A stretch of DNA of 21,950 nucleotides from a virus, in IMG/VR virus record IMGVR_UViG_3300037296_000063, positions 1 through 21,950 of that record. The stretch is one strand, 5' to 3'. Each line of letters begins with the position of its first letter. Position 1 is the first letter of the stretch. The notes under the pieces are model-generated. The model ran no database searches. It worked only from the letters and a program-made list of their open reading frames with translations, and was not told where the DNA came from. Of this stretch, positions 13,729-19,878 are shown one piece after another. A program made the position numbers and the translations under genes.

Positions 13729-14312
13729 GCGCGGGCCTTCTTCGCGCGGTCTTTGGCGACAATCTTCATCTCAGCGGCAGAATCCCGCATCTTGCGCACC
13801 ATGATTGCCTCTAGTGCCGCCGCTGCTGTGATGTTCCCCGACTTTGAGTATTTAGGCCGCTTGGCAAGGCCCAATCGCGCTACGGCTTTGTGTACTGTCG
13901 CAGACGATTTATAGCCAAAGTGACGCTGCATTTCAGCGCCGCTTACGTTCATGTTCCACATTTCAGTGAACAGATTTTCATCTACGGGTTTTTTCGACGT
14001 GGTGCGATAAGGCAGGCCAAGCCTCCTTGCTTTATGGAAAACGGCGGCAGGCGTGACGCCAAGCATTTCGGCAACCTGCTTAATCGTCGTTTTGCGGCTT
14101 GATATGATGGGGGCCAAGACTTCGCGGGTAATCCCGTCTAGTGGATACGGGCGGCTTCCCCTTGCAAACTCCAGCCCCAGCTTTTTCACTTTGCGCAGAG
14201 CTGTGGTTGCAGACACGCCGTGATATTCTTGCGCCTCTTTGCGCGTCATGCCTGCCGCTGCGCATTCCGCCCACGTCATCGGCGCTGCTGTGATGGGGCC
14301 GTGCTTGCTCAT
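13725..14312 (-). CDS. DNA-binding protein with three helix-turn-helix repeats
   Basis: A 195-residue basic protein made of three similar HTH units. Unit 1 (about 12-47) ends ATTALRKVKKLGLEF, unit 2 (about 64-103) has TTIKQVAEMLGVTPAAVFHK and ends ARRLGLPYR, and unit 3 (about 112-153) has 'SGAEMQRHFGYKSSATVHKAV' and ends ARLGLAKRP. Each has the pattern helix-turn-helix then 'K..RLGL', as in AsnC/Hin-type or GcrA-like repeats. The C-terminus (KMRDSAAEMKIVAKDRAKKA) is lysine-rich. A protein with three tandem HTHs would contact an extended site of about 30 bp. A role as an activator of the late region or as a replication regulator is possible but not shown. It overlaps both neighbours by 4 nt. 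Confidence 0.72.
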   Translation of the reverse strand: MSKHGPITAAPMTWAECAAAGMTRKEAQEYHGVSATTALRKVKKLGLEFARGSRPYPLDGITREVLAPIISSRKTTIKQVAEMLGVTPAAVFHKARRLGLPYRTTSKKPVDENLFTEMWNMNVSGAEMQRHFGYKSSATVHKAVARLGLAKRPKYSKSGNITAAAALEAIMVRKMRDSAAEMKIVAKDRAKKARA

Positions 14313-14575
14313 AGGGTTGCCTCGTCTTGTGTCAGGTCAGAACGAACAAACCGCCCATCCAGGAAGTCACGCGCCACACGCACCCAAGCCACCGATCCTT
14401 CACGGGTGGACCTGTAGATAACCACAGGCTCTTGCCCACCCTCTGATAGTGCGACCCCCTCCGCGATGTAGTCACCGCCGCTCTTGCTGTGCCGCCACTT
14501 CGAACCCACTGGCACGGCCTCAGTCGCGGGGCGCACCATTTCAGAAAGTTTTTCATCGGTTAGATATTCGGTCAT
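14309..14575 (-). CDS. DUF1653-like small protein, 88 aa
   Basis: An 88-residue protein starting MTEYLTDEKLSEMVRPATEA. Residues about 22-75, 'VGSKWRHSKSGGDYIAEGVA' and 'PVVIYRST...VAWVRVARDFLDGRF', follow the small beta-barrel pattern of DUF1653-type proteins ('yrHyKg..Y.v...a.h......vVvYr.......WvRp...F'). The function of that family is not established. ATG 14575 has GAGGAA upstream. A 50-nt gap separates it from SSB, one of the few gaps in the early operon. Confidence 0.65.
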   Translation of the reverse strand: MTEYLTDEKLSEMVRPATEAVPVGSKWRHSKSGGDYIAEGVALSEGGQEPVVIYRSTREGSVAWVRVARDFLDGRFVRSDLTQDEATL

Positions 14576-14625
14576 GAGGCTTCCTCGTGCTATTGGTTTA
14601 GGTGTAAGCGTTTGATATTGCGCGC

Positions 14626-15123
14626 TTAAAACGGAATTTCGTCCCCTAGGTCGCGATTATCGCCGCCCTGCCCGCCATTGCCGCCGCCGTATCCGCTACC
14701 GCCGCCGCTGTTGCCGTAGCCGCCGGTGTCGCGCTGGCCGCTGTCACGGTCGCCGTTGCCGCCTCCGTTGTTCGCGCCGTCCAGCATCGTCATGACCGCG
14801 CCGGGGCCTTGCAGCACAACCTCCGTAGAGTAGCGATCAGCGCCGCTCTGGTCCTGCCATTTGCGCGTTTGCAGCTTGCCCTCGATGTAGACCTTGCTGC
14901 CCTTTTTCAGGAACCGCTCACAGATGCCGACAAGCCCGTCCTGCATGACTGACACGGTGTGCCACTCCGTCTTTTCCTTGCGTTCGCCGCTGGTCTTGTC
15001 CTTCCACGTCTCGGATGTGGCGATGCGCAGGTTTGCGACCTTGCCGCCGTTGCCGAATGTCCGCACTTCGGGGTCAGCGCCCAGATTTCCGATCAGAATT
15101 ACCTTGTTTACCGATCCAGCCAT
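14626..15123 (-). CDS. ssb: Single-stranded DNA-binding protein
   Basis: A 165-residue SSB. The OB-fold domain occupies residues 1-110 ([20 protein letters not shown], with '[25 protein letters not shown]' in the usual position and '[19 protein letters not shown]'). A glycine-rich, disordered linker (about 118-157) leads to the acidic tail LGDEIPF, the conserved hook that recruits replication and repair proteins. All features of a functional bacterial-type SSB are present. It protects ssDNA at the phage fork. The start shares a base with the previous stop (TGATG). Confidence 0.97.
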   Translation of the reverse strand: MAGSVNKVILIGNLGADPEVRTFGNGGKVANLRIATSETWKDKTSGERKEKTEWHTVSVMQDGLVGICERFLKKGSKVYIEGKLQTRKWQDQSGADRYSTEVVLQGPGAVMTMLDGANNGGGNGDRDSGQRDTGGYGNSGGGSGYGGGNGGQGGDNRDLGDEIPF

Positions 15124-15467
15124 CAGAAATATCCCCCGTCCATTGTCCGGCCACAGCGGCCATTCTCTACCTTAGTTTTACGCTCCCATCGCTGCGACCG
15201 CGCCTTGGGCAGTTTCAGCTTGGCGGATTGGTGGTAGCCGACTTGGCGCTCCATGCCGTCAGCCTTCCAGCCGTCGCCGTCCGGCATTGTCGGGGCGTCA
15301 CCGCTTGGGCGTTCGCCTTCTGGCGTCTCCACAAGGTCGGTTGTTTCCGCATACTCATACGGGCGGCCAACCTCGGCCCATGCCATGCACTTTGCCCCGA
15401 CGCAGGGCGCGAAGTTGTTGAACGGGCACCAGTGATCGCCTGCGTTTGCTTCTTTGATCGTCGGCAT
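15123..15467 (-). CDS. Cysteine-containing phage protein, 114 aa, unknown
   Basis: A 114-residue protein beginning [20 protein letters not shown] and continuing [12 protein letters not shown]. The cluster Cys14, Cys22, Cys27 with Cys105 near the end could bind zinc or an Fe-S cluster; the 'CPf......C.G..CMAW' arrangement recurs in small phage proteins near replication genes. The C-terminal half is basic ([17 protein letters not shown]). Function unknown. It is one base-coupled to SSB, and the start at 15467 has GGGGG about 9 nt upstream, so both belong to the same transcription unit. Confidence 0.7.
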   Translation of the reverse strand: MPTIKEANAGDHWCPFNNFAPCVGAKCMAWAEVGRPYEYAETTDLVETPEGERPSGDAPTMPDGDGWKADGMERQVGYHQSAKLKLPKARSQRWERKTKVENGRCGRTMDGGYF

Positions 15468-15469
15468 GT

Positions 15470-15703
15470 TCAGTTGCCCCCTGCGATTGCGGTTTCGTAT
15501 GTGTCCAGCAGGGCGTCGGCCTCTGCTACGTCGTCGCGGCTTTTCTTGCGGCGCGCGATGACGGTGTTGAACGTCGGCAGGTCGTAGCCAAACGATTTGA
15601 CCTCGGCGTTCAATTCCTTGATGTCGTCAGCCGCGTCAGCCTTGACGGCTTCGAGCCGCTCCCGGCGCTCCACGAATGCGGTCAGTTGTGCGTTGTCGGT
15701 CAT
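15470..15703 (-). CDS. GapR-like (DUF2312) DNA-binding protein
   Basis: A 77-residue protein starting MTDNAQLTAFVERRERLEAV. It follows the DUF2312/GapR pattern closely: 'L..fveRierLe..ka...DIKel.aEaKs.GyD...f..vi..RKk...d..E.dalLdtY..A'. GapR in Caulobacter is an alphaproteobacterial chromosome-structuring protein that binds overtwisted DNA ahead of forks and aids topoisomerases. This copy is shorter at the N-terminus than chromosomal GapR (usually near 90 residues). A phage version would act at its own replication fork or tune host nucleoid structure. The start overlaps the upstream gene's end (15700-15703) by 4 nt. Family call good; the role here is inferred. Confidence 0.8.
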   Translation of the reverse strand: MTDNAQLTAFVERRERLEAVKADAADDIKELNAEVKSFGYDLPTFNTVIARRKKSRDDVAEADALLDTYETAIAGGN

Positions 15704-15975
15704 GCTGTTTCCTTTTTCGCTTTAGCTGCGGCGCGGGCTTTCTGCGCGTTCTCTTGGCGGGTGACGTATGCGGCTTCGTGCTTCGCCACGGCTTCCGCTA
15801 CAAAATCAGCGCACGACTGCTTTGCCGCCTCTGCCGTCTTGCCGTGCCAGAACACCGGATAGGTGTCGTATGGATGCAAGCGGGCGATGAACGTCGCGCC
15901 AGTGCCGTCGTTGTCAACGCGCTGAAAAACGTGGATCGGCGCGTTCCGCATCGGGTGTTCGATGGTGTCGGTCAT
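15700..15975 (-). CDS. Hypothetical protein, 91 aa
   Basis: A 91-residue protein starting MTDTIEHPMRNAPIHVFQRV. ATG 15975 has GGAGAA upstream; a much longer frame reaching 16251 is an out-of-frame read of the neighbours. The N-terminal half is beta-like (TGATFIARLHPYDTYPVFWH), and the C-terminal half is a long helix rich in Ala and Lys (AYVTRQENAQKARAAAKAKK) that could bind nucleic acid or form a coiled coil. No family recognised. It overlaps both neighbours by 4 nt. Confidence 0.65.
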   Translation of the reverse strand: MTDTIEHPMRNAPIHVFQRVDNDGTGATFIARLHPYDTYPVFWHGKTAEAAKQSCADFVAEAVAKHEAAYVTRQENAQKARAAAKAKKETA

Positions 15976-16187
15976 TGCGATTTCTCCGGTGTGTGAACTG
16001 GCGCGGCCTGTCGGTTGCATGGCCAGTGAATTGCGTTGATGTGGATCAGGGCGTTGAGCCGCTGGACGGATATGCCAAGGATCGGCGCGGCCTCCGTCTG
16101 CGTGATGTGTCGGGATGCTTGCGCCTTGATCGCGGCGATGACCTCGCGCTTGTGGCGGGCCTTCATGGCGGGGATGGTCTCGGTCAT
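15972..16187 (-). CDS. Small helix-turn-helix protein, 71 aa
   Basis: A 71-residue protein with ATG 16187 (MTETIPAMKARHKREVIAAI), chosen because it overlaps the previous stop by 4 nt. Residues 31-58 (ITQTEAAPILGISVQRLNAL) are a clean HTH: helix, LGIS turn, recognition helix, then 'I..NAIHWP'. It looks like a transcriptional regulator or excisionase-like fold without further domains. Its position between replication and GapR-like genes gives no specific target. Confidence 0.68.
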   Translation of the reverse strand: MTETIPAMKARHKREVIAAIKAQASRHITQTEAAPILGISVQRLNALIHINAIHWPCNRQAAPVHTPEKSQ

Positions 16188-16612
16188 GCGGAAACCCACT
16201 TGATGCGCTCGTCGCGATATTGGATCGTCTTGCCGTTGATCTTTTCTCCACGCATCAACGCGGCTTGGGTGCAGGCGTCACAGCGATCAATCCCCTCCCC
16301 CATGTGCTTAGTCTTGATCGCGTTGAAGGTGCCGCATGTGCAGCGGCAAACCCATCTGGCAATCCACTTTTTGCGCCCGCCTGGCTTCTGCATCACGCCC
16401 AAAACTGTCAGGCGGCCAATGACCTGCCCTGTGTAATCTGGCTTGTCGGTTGCGCCTCGCGAAGTGATTAGCTGCGCACGCGGCAACAGCGGCGGGCAGG
16501 TGTCGAACGTCAGACGTGTTGTCTCAAACGCGTAGTGCGTCCCGTGACTGGCAGACGCCCCGGCCTGCGCGTTAAGCGGCGCGGATGCTGCGATGCGGTC
16601 AAAGTCGGTCAT
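16184..16612 (-). CDS. Zinc-ribbon protein resembling the N-terminal part of AP2/HNH proteins
   Basis: A 142-residue protein. After a poorly conserved N-terminus (1-55), the segment YTGQVIGRLTVLGVMQKPGG, then KKWIARWVCRCTCG and, after about 17 residues, DRCDAC, gives a five-cysteine pattern (Cys89, 91, 93, 111, 114). The 'G.riGrLtVl......W.CrCdCG......C..C' pattern is that of the zinc-binding domain that precedes HNH or AP2 domains in mobile nucleases; no HNH part follows here. It probably binds DNA. It is coupled to both neighbours by 4-nt overlaps. Confidence 0.65.
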   Translation of the reverse strand: MTDFDRIAASAPLNAQAGASASHGTHYAFETTRLTFDTCPPLLPRAQLITSRGATDKPDYTGQVIGRLTVLGVMQKPGGRKKWIARWVCRCTCGTFNAIKTKHMGEGIDRCDACTQAALMRGEKINGKTIQYRDERIKWVSA

Positions 16613-17157
16613 GCGCTGGCCTTCCAGAAATAGGGCCGCACCGCTTCGCCGTAGCGATCCTCCATCATGCGCTGCGCGTCTTGGCGGTAGATTTCGATGA
16701 AGCTGTGGACGCTGCCCTTGCGGTAGCTTTCGATCTGGTCGCGGGTCACAAGCCGCGCCCCGATCATGCGCGAAGCCTGCAAGCCCCAGATCGCCGCCTC
16801 TTGGACGCTGCGCCCGTCGTTGATCAGCTTCGCAGCTTCGCGGTCATAGTCGCGCTGTTCGTCGGTAGCGCGGGTGGATTCAGTCGGCGCAATCGAAGGC
16901 AAGGCGGCGACGAACTCGGCCTGCGTCGGCCATGCGTAGCTGTCGTGGCGGTCAAACACGGTCTGGAACACGCGGCGCAGATTGTCGCGGAAAGTATCCT
17001 CGCGGCCAATCGGCAGCTTGCGGTTCATCGCGTCAGCAATGCGGCGGATCACGGCCTCTTGCTCGGACGGGTCCATGCCACGCGGCGGGGTGAAGCCTTG
17101 AAGGCCCTCCTCGACTAGCATCGCGGTGCAGACTTTCATGCGGTCTTGGAAATTCAT
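16609..17157 (-). CDS. Possible replicative-helicase loader (P-like), 182 aa
   Basis: A 182-residue helical protein starting MNFQDRMKVCTAMLVEEGLQ. It directly follows the O-like initiator gene, the place of gene P in lambdoid phages, with a 4-nt overlap. A central 'VFQTVFDRHDSYAWPTQAEFVAAL' region (quoted in pieces: VFDRHD, AWPTQAEF) resembles the WPT-containing motif of some phage replication P proteins. No Walker motifs are present, so it is not a DnaC-type AAA+ loader. Conclusion is based on context plus weak similarity; it could also be an unrelated accessory factor. Confidence 0.5.
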   Translation of the reverse strand: MNFQDRMKVCTAMLVEEGLQGFTPPRGMDPSEQEAVIRRIADAMNRKLPIGREDTFRDNLRRVFQTVFDRHDSYAWPTQAEFVAALPSIAPTESTRATDEQRDYDREAAKLINDGRSVQEAAIWGLQASRMIGARLVTRDQIESYRKGSVHSFIEIYRQDAQRMMEDRYGEAVRPYFWKASA

Positions 17158-17705
17158 TGGTTAGCCCCTTCGATCAGTCGTTGCTTCAAATTCTTATCAA
17201 CCCCAAATGTTGGGCCATCCCTTTTGCGCCCCCTCTTAGGGGGTTGGGGGTATGGTTCCTTTCCCGGTTCCTTTCCAAGGTTCATGGAGTCCGAATTTAG
17301 GACACGGGATGCGGGTTTTTTCGGACACGGCTTGTCGCTCTTTTCGGACACGGGCCGTGTATCGTTTTCGGACGCGGCACCTACTACATCTTGTGGCTGT
17401 GTCTTATTTTCGGACGCGGACTTTTCAGCGCCGTCCATCAGCAAAATGTAGTCGGTTGCCCGCTGCCGATTTGTCTTTGGATCAATTTTTGGGATGCGCT
17501 TAATCAGGCCCAATTCCTCCAACTTTGCCAAATGCAAGTTGACGGTTGAGCGGCTCATTTCGCATTCATCTGCCAAGGTGTCTTGGCGTGGATTGCACTG
17601 TCCGGTGTGGCCATTGTGGCAGTCAGAGAGAAACCACAGCACAACCTTAGTTGCGGGCTTCAATCCCTTCTGGCGGATAGCCCAATTCGTAGCTGCATGA
17701 CTCAT
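17154..17705 (-). CDS. Phage replication initiator, O-like, winged-helix N-terminal domain
   Basis: A 183-residue protein. Residues 1-75 are a winged helix: MSHAATNWAIRQKGLKPATK, then KVVLWFLSDCHNG, a tight 'DTLADECEMSRSTVNLHLAK' HTH and 'LEELGLIKRI' wing. This layout is typical of O-type initiators. Residues 90-183 are disordered and charged with a repeated S-E-N/K-x-D/T pattern (SENKTQ, SENDTRP, SEKSDKP, LNSDS) and a GKEPGKEP repeat; these are encoded by the iteron-like DNA repeats. In lambda the origin lies inside gene O in the same way, and the N-terminal domain binds the iterons. It lacks any helicase or primase domain. The start overlaps the previous stop by 4 nt. Confidence 0.78.
   Translation of the reverse strand: MSHAATNWAIRQKGLKPATKVVLWFLSDCHNGHTGQCNPRQDTLADECEMSRSTVNLHLAKLEELGLIKRIPKIDPKTNRQRATDYILLMDGAEKSASENKTQPQDVVGAASENDTRPVSEKSDKPCPKKPASRVLNSDSMNLGKEPGKEPYPQPPKRGRKRDGPTFGVDKNLKQRLIEGANQ
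17254..17276. repeat. Two direct copies of GGTTCCTTTCC
   Basis: GGTTCCTTTCC at 17254-17264 is repeated exactly at 17266-17276, a 12-bp period inside the initiator gene (encoding GKEPGKEP). Immediately beside it is a CCCCCT-CTT-AGGGGG inverted repeat (17229-17243). Both adjoin the iteron-like block, so they may be part of the same origin or simply reflect protein repeats. Confidence 0.6.
17296..17419. repeat. Iteron-like repeats, probable replication origin
   Basis: Reading the plus strand, TTTTCGGACACGG/TTTTCGGACGCGG occurs at 17318-17330, 17341-17353, 17365-17377 and 17407-17419, and a weaker copy TTTAGGACACGG at 17296-17307. Start-to-start spacings are about 23, 23, 24 and 42 bp, so copies are nearly evenly phased. 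All lie within the initiator gene, as in lambda ori inside gene O. The T-rich left part of each copy and the CGGAC core are invariant in the four best copies, and the third codon positions are conserved too. Confidence 0.65.
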
Positions 17706-17875
17706 AGAGTCACCAAGCCATCTTGCGCACGAGGCGCAGGCGCATTAAATGGGGTCAAAGGTCGTGATCCTTGGGTTAGAGCTTGGGTTGCGACTAGGAG
17801 AGGCCGGTGCGCTAACACCGCGTCCTCTCCGCTTTTTATGGCATGGATACCCACGCGCGGCAAGGTAAATGTCAT
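17702..17875 (-). CDS. Small hypothetical protein, 57 aa
   Basis: A 57-residue reading frame starting MTFTLPRVGIHAIKSGEDAV. Its start (ATG 17875) and end (TGA 17702-17704) both overlap neighbours by 4 nt, the same pattern as the confirmed genes, and GGGGCGAGG is just upstream. The protein itself has no recognisable domain and is rich in A, L, P and R. The gene contains a 34-nt inverted repeat (17797-17830). It may be a real small gene or a spacer kept in frame. Confidence 0.48.
   Translation of the reverse strand: MTFTLPRVGIHAIKSGEDAVLAHRPLLVATQALTQGSRPLTPFNAPAPRAQDGLVTL
17797..17830. repeat. Two-tier inverted repeat, terminator-like on the plus strand
   Basis: GGAGAGG (17797-17803) pairs perfectly with CCTCTCC (17824-17830), and inside it CGGTG (17805-17809) pairs with CACCG (17816-17820) around a CGCTAA loop. 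On the plus strand it is followed 2 nt later by TTTTT, the form of an intrinsic terminator for rightward (antisense) transcription. The GGAGAGG/CCTCTCC-G ends also look like a tRNA-Ser acceptor stem. Confidence 0.55.
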
Positions 17876-18174
17876 GCCTCGCCCCTTATTTTCATGGCGT
17901 TTTCTGCCCATTGCGCGACAATCTCGGCCACGTCATCGACAGTCCGCAGCAGGGGAACCTCCCACTCGTCAACGAAAGCGTTTTGCGTCGGCTGGTCTTT
18001 GCGACGGCGGGCCTTGATGCCCTTCACCTCGGCCAAGAACACGCAGCCACGGTAACGGCAAAGCAGATCCACAGGCTTGTCCATGCGCTCTACGGTTACG
18101 CCGTGCTTTTGCAGCGCCTCGACGATGGTTTTTTCGTTTGCATCGCGCTTGGCTATTGCGGGGGGGCGTCTCAT
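17872..18174 (-). CDS. PD-(D/E)XK nuclease (VRR-NUC / resolvase-like), 100 aa
   Basis: A 100-residue protein with a minimal restriction-endonuclease fold. Residues 12-26 form the first helix (ANEKTIVEALQKHG, with Glu14 a possible extra ligand). The active site is Asp36 in PVDLLCRYRG and Glu49-x-Lys51 in VFLAEVKG, the D-x12-E-x-K pattern. TQNAFVDEW (63-71) corresponds to the 'Lt..Q..f...w' helix of this family, and the rest is 'VPLLRTVDDVAEIV'. Members cut branched or damaged DNA; in phages they often resolve junctions. It lies just before the initiator region and is coupled to the amino-methyltransferase gene by a 4-nt overlap. Confidence 0.78.
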   Translation of the reverse strand: MRRPPAIAKRDANEKTIVEALQKHGVTVERMDKPVDLLCRYRGCVFLAEVKGIKARRRKDQPTQNAFVDEWEVPLLRTVDDVAEIVAQWAENAMKIRGEA

Positions 18175-18929
18175 AGCAGGCCCTCCTGCACACGCGATTC
18201 AATGATGGGCCAATAGTCCGGGAACTGTTCTGCGCCGAGCCAATCGCGGCCTAGACGCTGCGCAACGGCGGCTGTTGTCCCGCTGCCCATGAACGGATCA
18301 GCCACGGTATCCCCGGCAACACTGGTTGCCAGAATTGCACGCTCCACCAGCGCCTCGGGGAACTGGCAAGGATGGTCAGTTTTCTCGGGGTGATTGTGCT
18401 TTACGTTACTTATGTCCCAAACATCTCCGGGGTTTTTACCTAGCGGATTTCCCGAAAGCTGGCCCTTCTTCGGACCCTTGAAGTGCCGCTTATTTGGGTA
18501 TTTTGACGGGACACGGATCGAGTCTAGATCGAACAGGTAACTGTCGGTCTTGGTGAACCACAAGACGGTTTCGTGGCGACCGGACAGGCGCTTAGATGCG
18601 TGCAGCCCATGCCCGAACGTCCACACAATCCGGTTGCGAAGCTGCATCCCAAGTGCTTTAAAGATTGGGTAGCATATGACATCCAAGGGCACGACTTCCC
18701 CACGGCTCACATAATTTCCGACGTTAAAGAATATTGACCCGGTTTCTGAAACGGCATCAAACATGCCACGCGCAACGCTTGAAACCCAGATCTCATATTC
18801 GGCAAGGCTCGTGCGGGTCTCGTATTCTTTGCCGATGTTGTATGGTGGCGATGTAACAAATGTCTGGATACCTCCGGGCCGCAATTCCGACAGGAATTCC
18901 AAACAGTCGCCGCGATATAGGTTCCTCAT
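18171..18929 (-). CDS. DNA amino-methyltransferase (N6-adenine or N4-cytosine), beta class
   Basis: A 252-residue enzyme. The catalytic motif IV is TSPPYN at residues 26-31, and the AdoMet-binding motif I ADPFMGSGTTAAVA lies near the C-terminus (FMGSG at about 213-217), which is the order of the beta group. GSIFFNVGNYVSRGE, RNRIVWTFGHGLHAS and HETVLWFTKT are typical framework segments. An S in place of D in the first position of motif IV (SPPY) is common among N4-cytosine and some N6-adenine enzymes, so the target base is not settled. No restriction partner is present, so it is an orphan enzyme, likely protecting phage DNA from host restriction or acting in regulation. Confidence 0.93.
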   Translation of the reverse strand: MRNLYRGDCLEFLSELRPGGIQTFVTSPPYNIGKEYETRTSLAEYEIWVSSVARGMFDAVSETGSIFFNVGNYVSRGEVVPLDVICYPIFKALGMQLRNRIVWTFGHGLHASKRLSGRHETVLWFTKTDSYLFDLDSIRVPSKYPNKRHFKGPKKGQLSGNPLGKNPGDVWDISNVKHNHPEKTDHPCQFPEALVERAILATSVAGDTVADPFMGSGTTAAVAQRLGRDWLGAEQFPDYWPIIESRVQEGLL

Positions 18930-19105
18930 TGCTTCACCTCATACGCGGCCTGTGCGTTGGCCCTGTCAGCCAGTAGGACGGCATAGGCGGGGGATATTGC
19001 GGGGGCATCCACGCCAGCGCCGCCCCCATGACGCAAAGCAACGGGAGGGAGGTTTCCCGGCGACGTGGAATTGGTGAAATGTGAGAGGATACGGGTCAGC
19101 ATCAT
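18926..19105 (-). CDS. Small hypothetical protein, 59 aa
   Basis: A 59-residue protein starting MMLTRILSHFTNSTSPGNLP. It overlaps the cytosine methyltransferase stop and the amino-methyltransferase start by 4 nt each. The C-terminal part (ISPAYAVLLADRANAQAAYE) is helical; the middle is glycine/proline-rich. No known family. Its placement between two methyltransferases suggests an accessory role but nothing in the sequence demonstrates it. Confidence 0.52.
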   Translation of the reverse strand: MMLTRILSHFTNSTSPGNLPPVALRHGGGAGVDAPAISPAYAVLLADRANAQAAYEVKQ

Positions 19106-19878
19106 GCGGACGCCTCCGAGGCTAGGATTGCGTTGCCGATCAGTTCGGGGATTTGCGGCACAACAGAGTTGCCGGCGGTCTTTATGCGACGTCGGTCCAT
19201 TGCGGGGGAAACCCCATCGCCATCTCGTAAAGGGGCGCGACGTTCTGCCATGCGACACCAGCCGTCAATGCCAGCGTCGAAAGCGACGGGGAATGCCGAT
19301 CCCGTGCAGCTAGGAACGCGGTAGTCCGCGATAGGTCTTTGTAGTCCCGTGCGTTTGGGGTAGGCAGTAATCCAGACACGTTCGCGACGGTGGGGAGCGC
19401 CCACGGCTGACGCTGGTATGTTTTCCCATTCCGCATCATACCCGCACTCGGCCAAGTCTCCGAGAACTCGGCCAAACCATCCGCCAGGCGAAGTGTCTGG
19501 GCCAGCAAGCAATGCTGCGACGTTCTCCACGATGACGTATCGGGGTCGTAACTCGCCAATAAGACGGACGATTTCAGACCAAAGGCCGGAACGGGTTCCT
19601 TCGCCCATGCCACGCTGCTTTCCTGCGACTGAAAGGTCTTGGCAAGGGAACCCGCCTGTGATGACATCGACGGAAATTCCATCGGCAGCGAGCCTTGAGC
19701 CTGTGAGTGTGCGAACGTCGTCATATTGCGGAACCTCCGGCCAGTGCTTCGCCAAGACGCGGCGGGGAAAATCTTCAATCTCGCAGAAAGCCACAGTCTC
19801 AAAGCCGCCCGTGCGCTCTAGGCCAAGGCTGAAACCGCCAATTCCGGAAAACAGGTCAAGGACGCGTAACTTTCTCAC
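19102..19878 (-). CDS. C5-cytosine DNA methyltransferase (Dcm-like)
   Basis: A 258-residue enzyme from GTG 19878, which overlaps the previous stop by 4 nt (GTGA); the longer frame to 19902 adds residues from the upstream gene. Motif I is LDLFSGIGGFSLGLE (8-22), motif IV GGFPCQDLS with catalytic Cys79, motif VI ENV (118-120), motif VIII HRRERVW (163-169), and motif X KTAGNSVVPQIPE (233-245). The target-recognition region between VIII and X is only about 60 residues, short for the family, so specificity is likely a small site. A second long frame (19182-19802) overlaps the middle and C-terminal part. No restriction partner is visible. Confidence 0.93.
   Translation of the reverse strand: MRKLRVLDLFSGIGGFSLGLERTGGFETVAFCEIEDFPRRVLAKHWPEVPQYDDVRTLTGSRLAADGISVDVITGGFPCQDLSVAGKQRGMGEGTRSGLWSEIVRLIGELRPRYVIVENVAALLAGPDTSPGGWFGRVLGDLAECGYDAEWENIPASAVGAPHRRERVWITAYPKRTGLQRPIADYRVPSCTGSAFPVAFDAGIDGWCRMAERRAPLRDGDGVSPAMDRRRIKTAGNSVVPQIPELIGNAILASEASA
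19182..19802 (-). CDS. Overlapping +1-frame ORF inside the C5 methyltransferase gene, possible overprinted phage protein
   Basis: This 206-codon frame is read in the +1 phase relative to the methyltransferase. Its translation is not random-looking: YDPDTSSWRTSQHCLL, FSETWPSAGMMRNGKTY, LLPTPNARDYKD and, at the very end, EMAMGFPPQWTDV. From memory these motifs ('DtsSWRT.Q..LL', 'tWPrsGMMrnGt.Y', 'lPTP.ARD', 'LMGFP.gWT') mark a family of phage proteins that accompany or extend C5 methyltransferases. No strong ribosome site precedes the internal Met codons (residues 47 and so on), so if expressed it would need weak initiation or frameshifting from the methyltransferase frame. It could instead be an ancestral frame or conserved composition shadow. 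Confidence 0.35.
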   Translation of the reverse strand: MRLWLSARLKIFPAASWRSTGRRFRNMTTFAHSQAQGSLPMEFPSMSSQAGSLAKTFQSQESSVAWAKEPVPAFGLKSSVLLASYDPDTSSWRTSQHCLLAQTLRLADGLAEFSETWPSAGMMRNGKTYQRQPWALPTVANVSGLLPTPNARDYKDLSRTTAFLAARDRHSPSLSTLALTAGVAWQNVAPLYEMAMGFPPQWTDVA

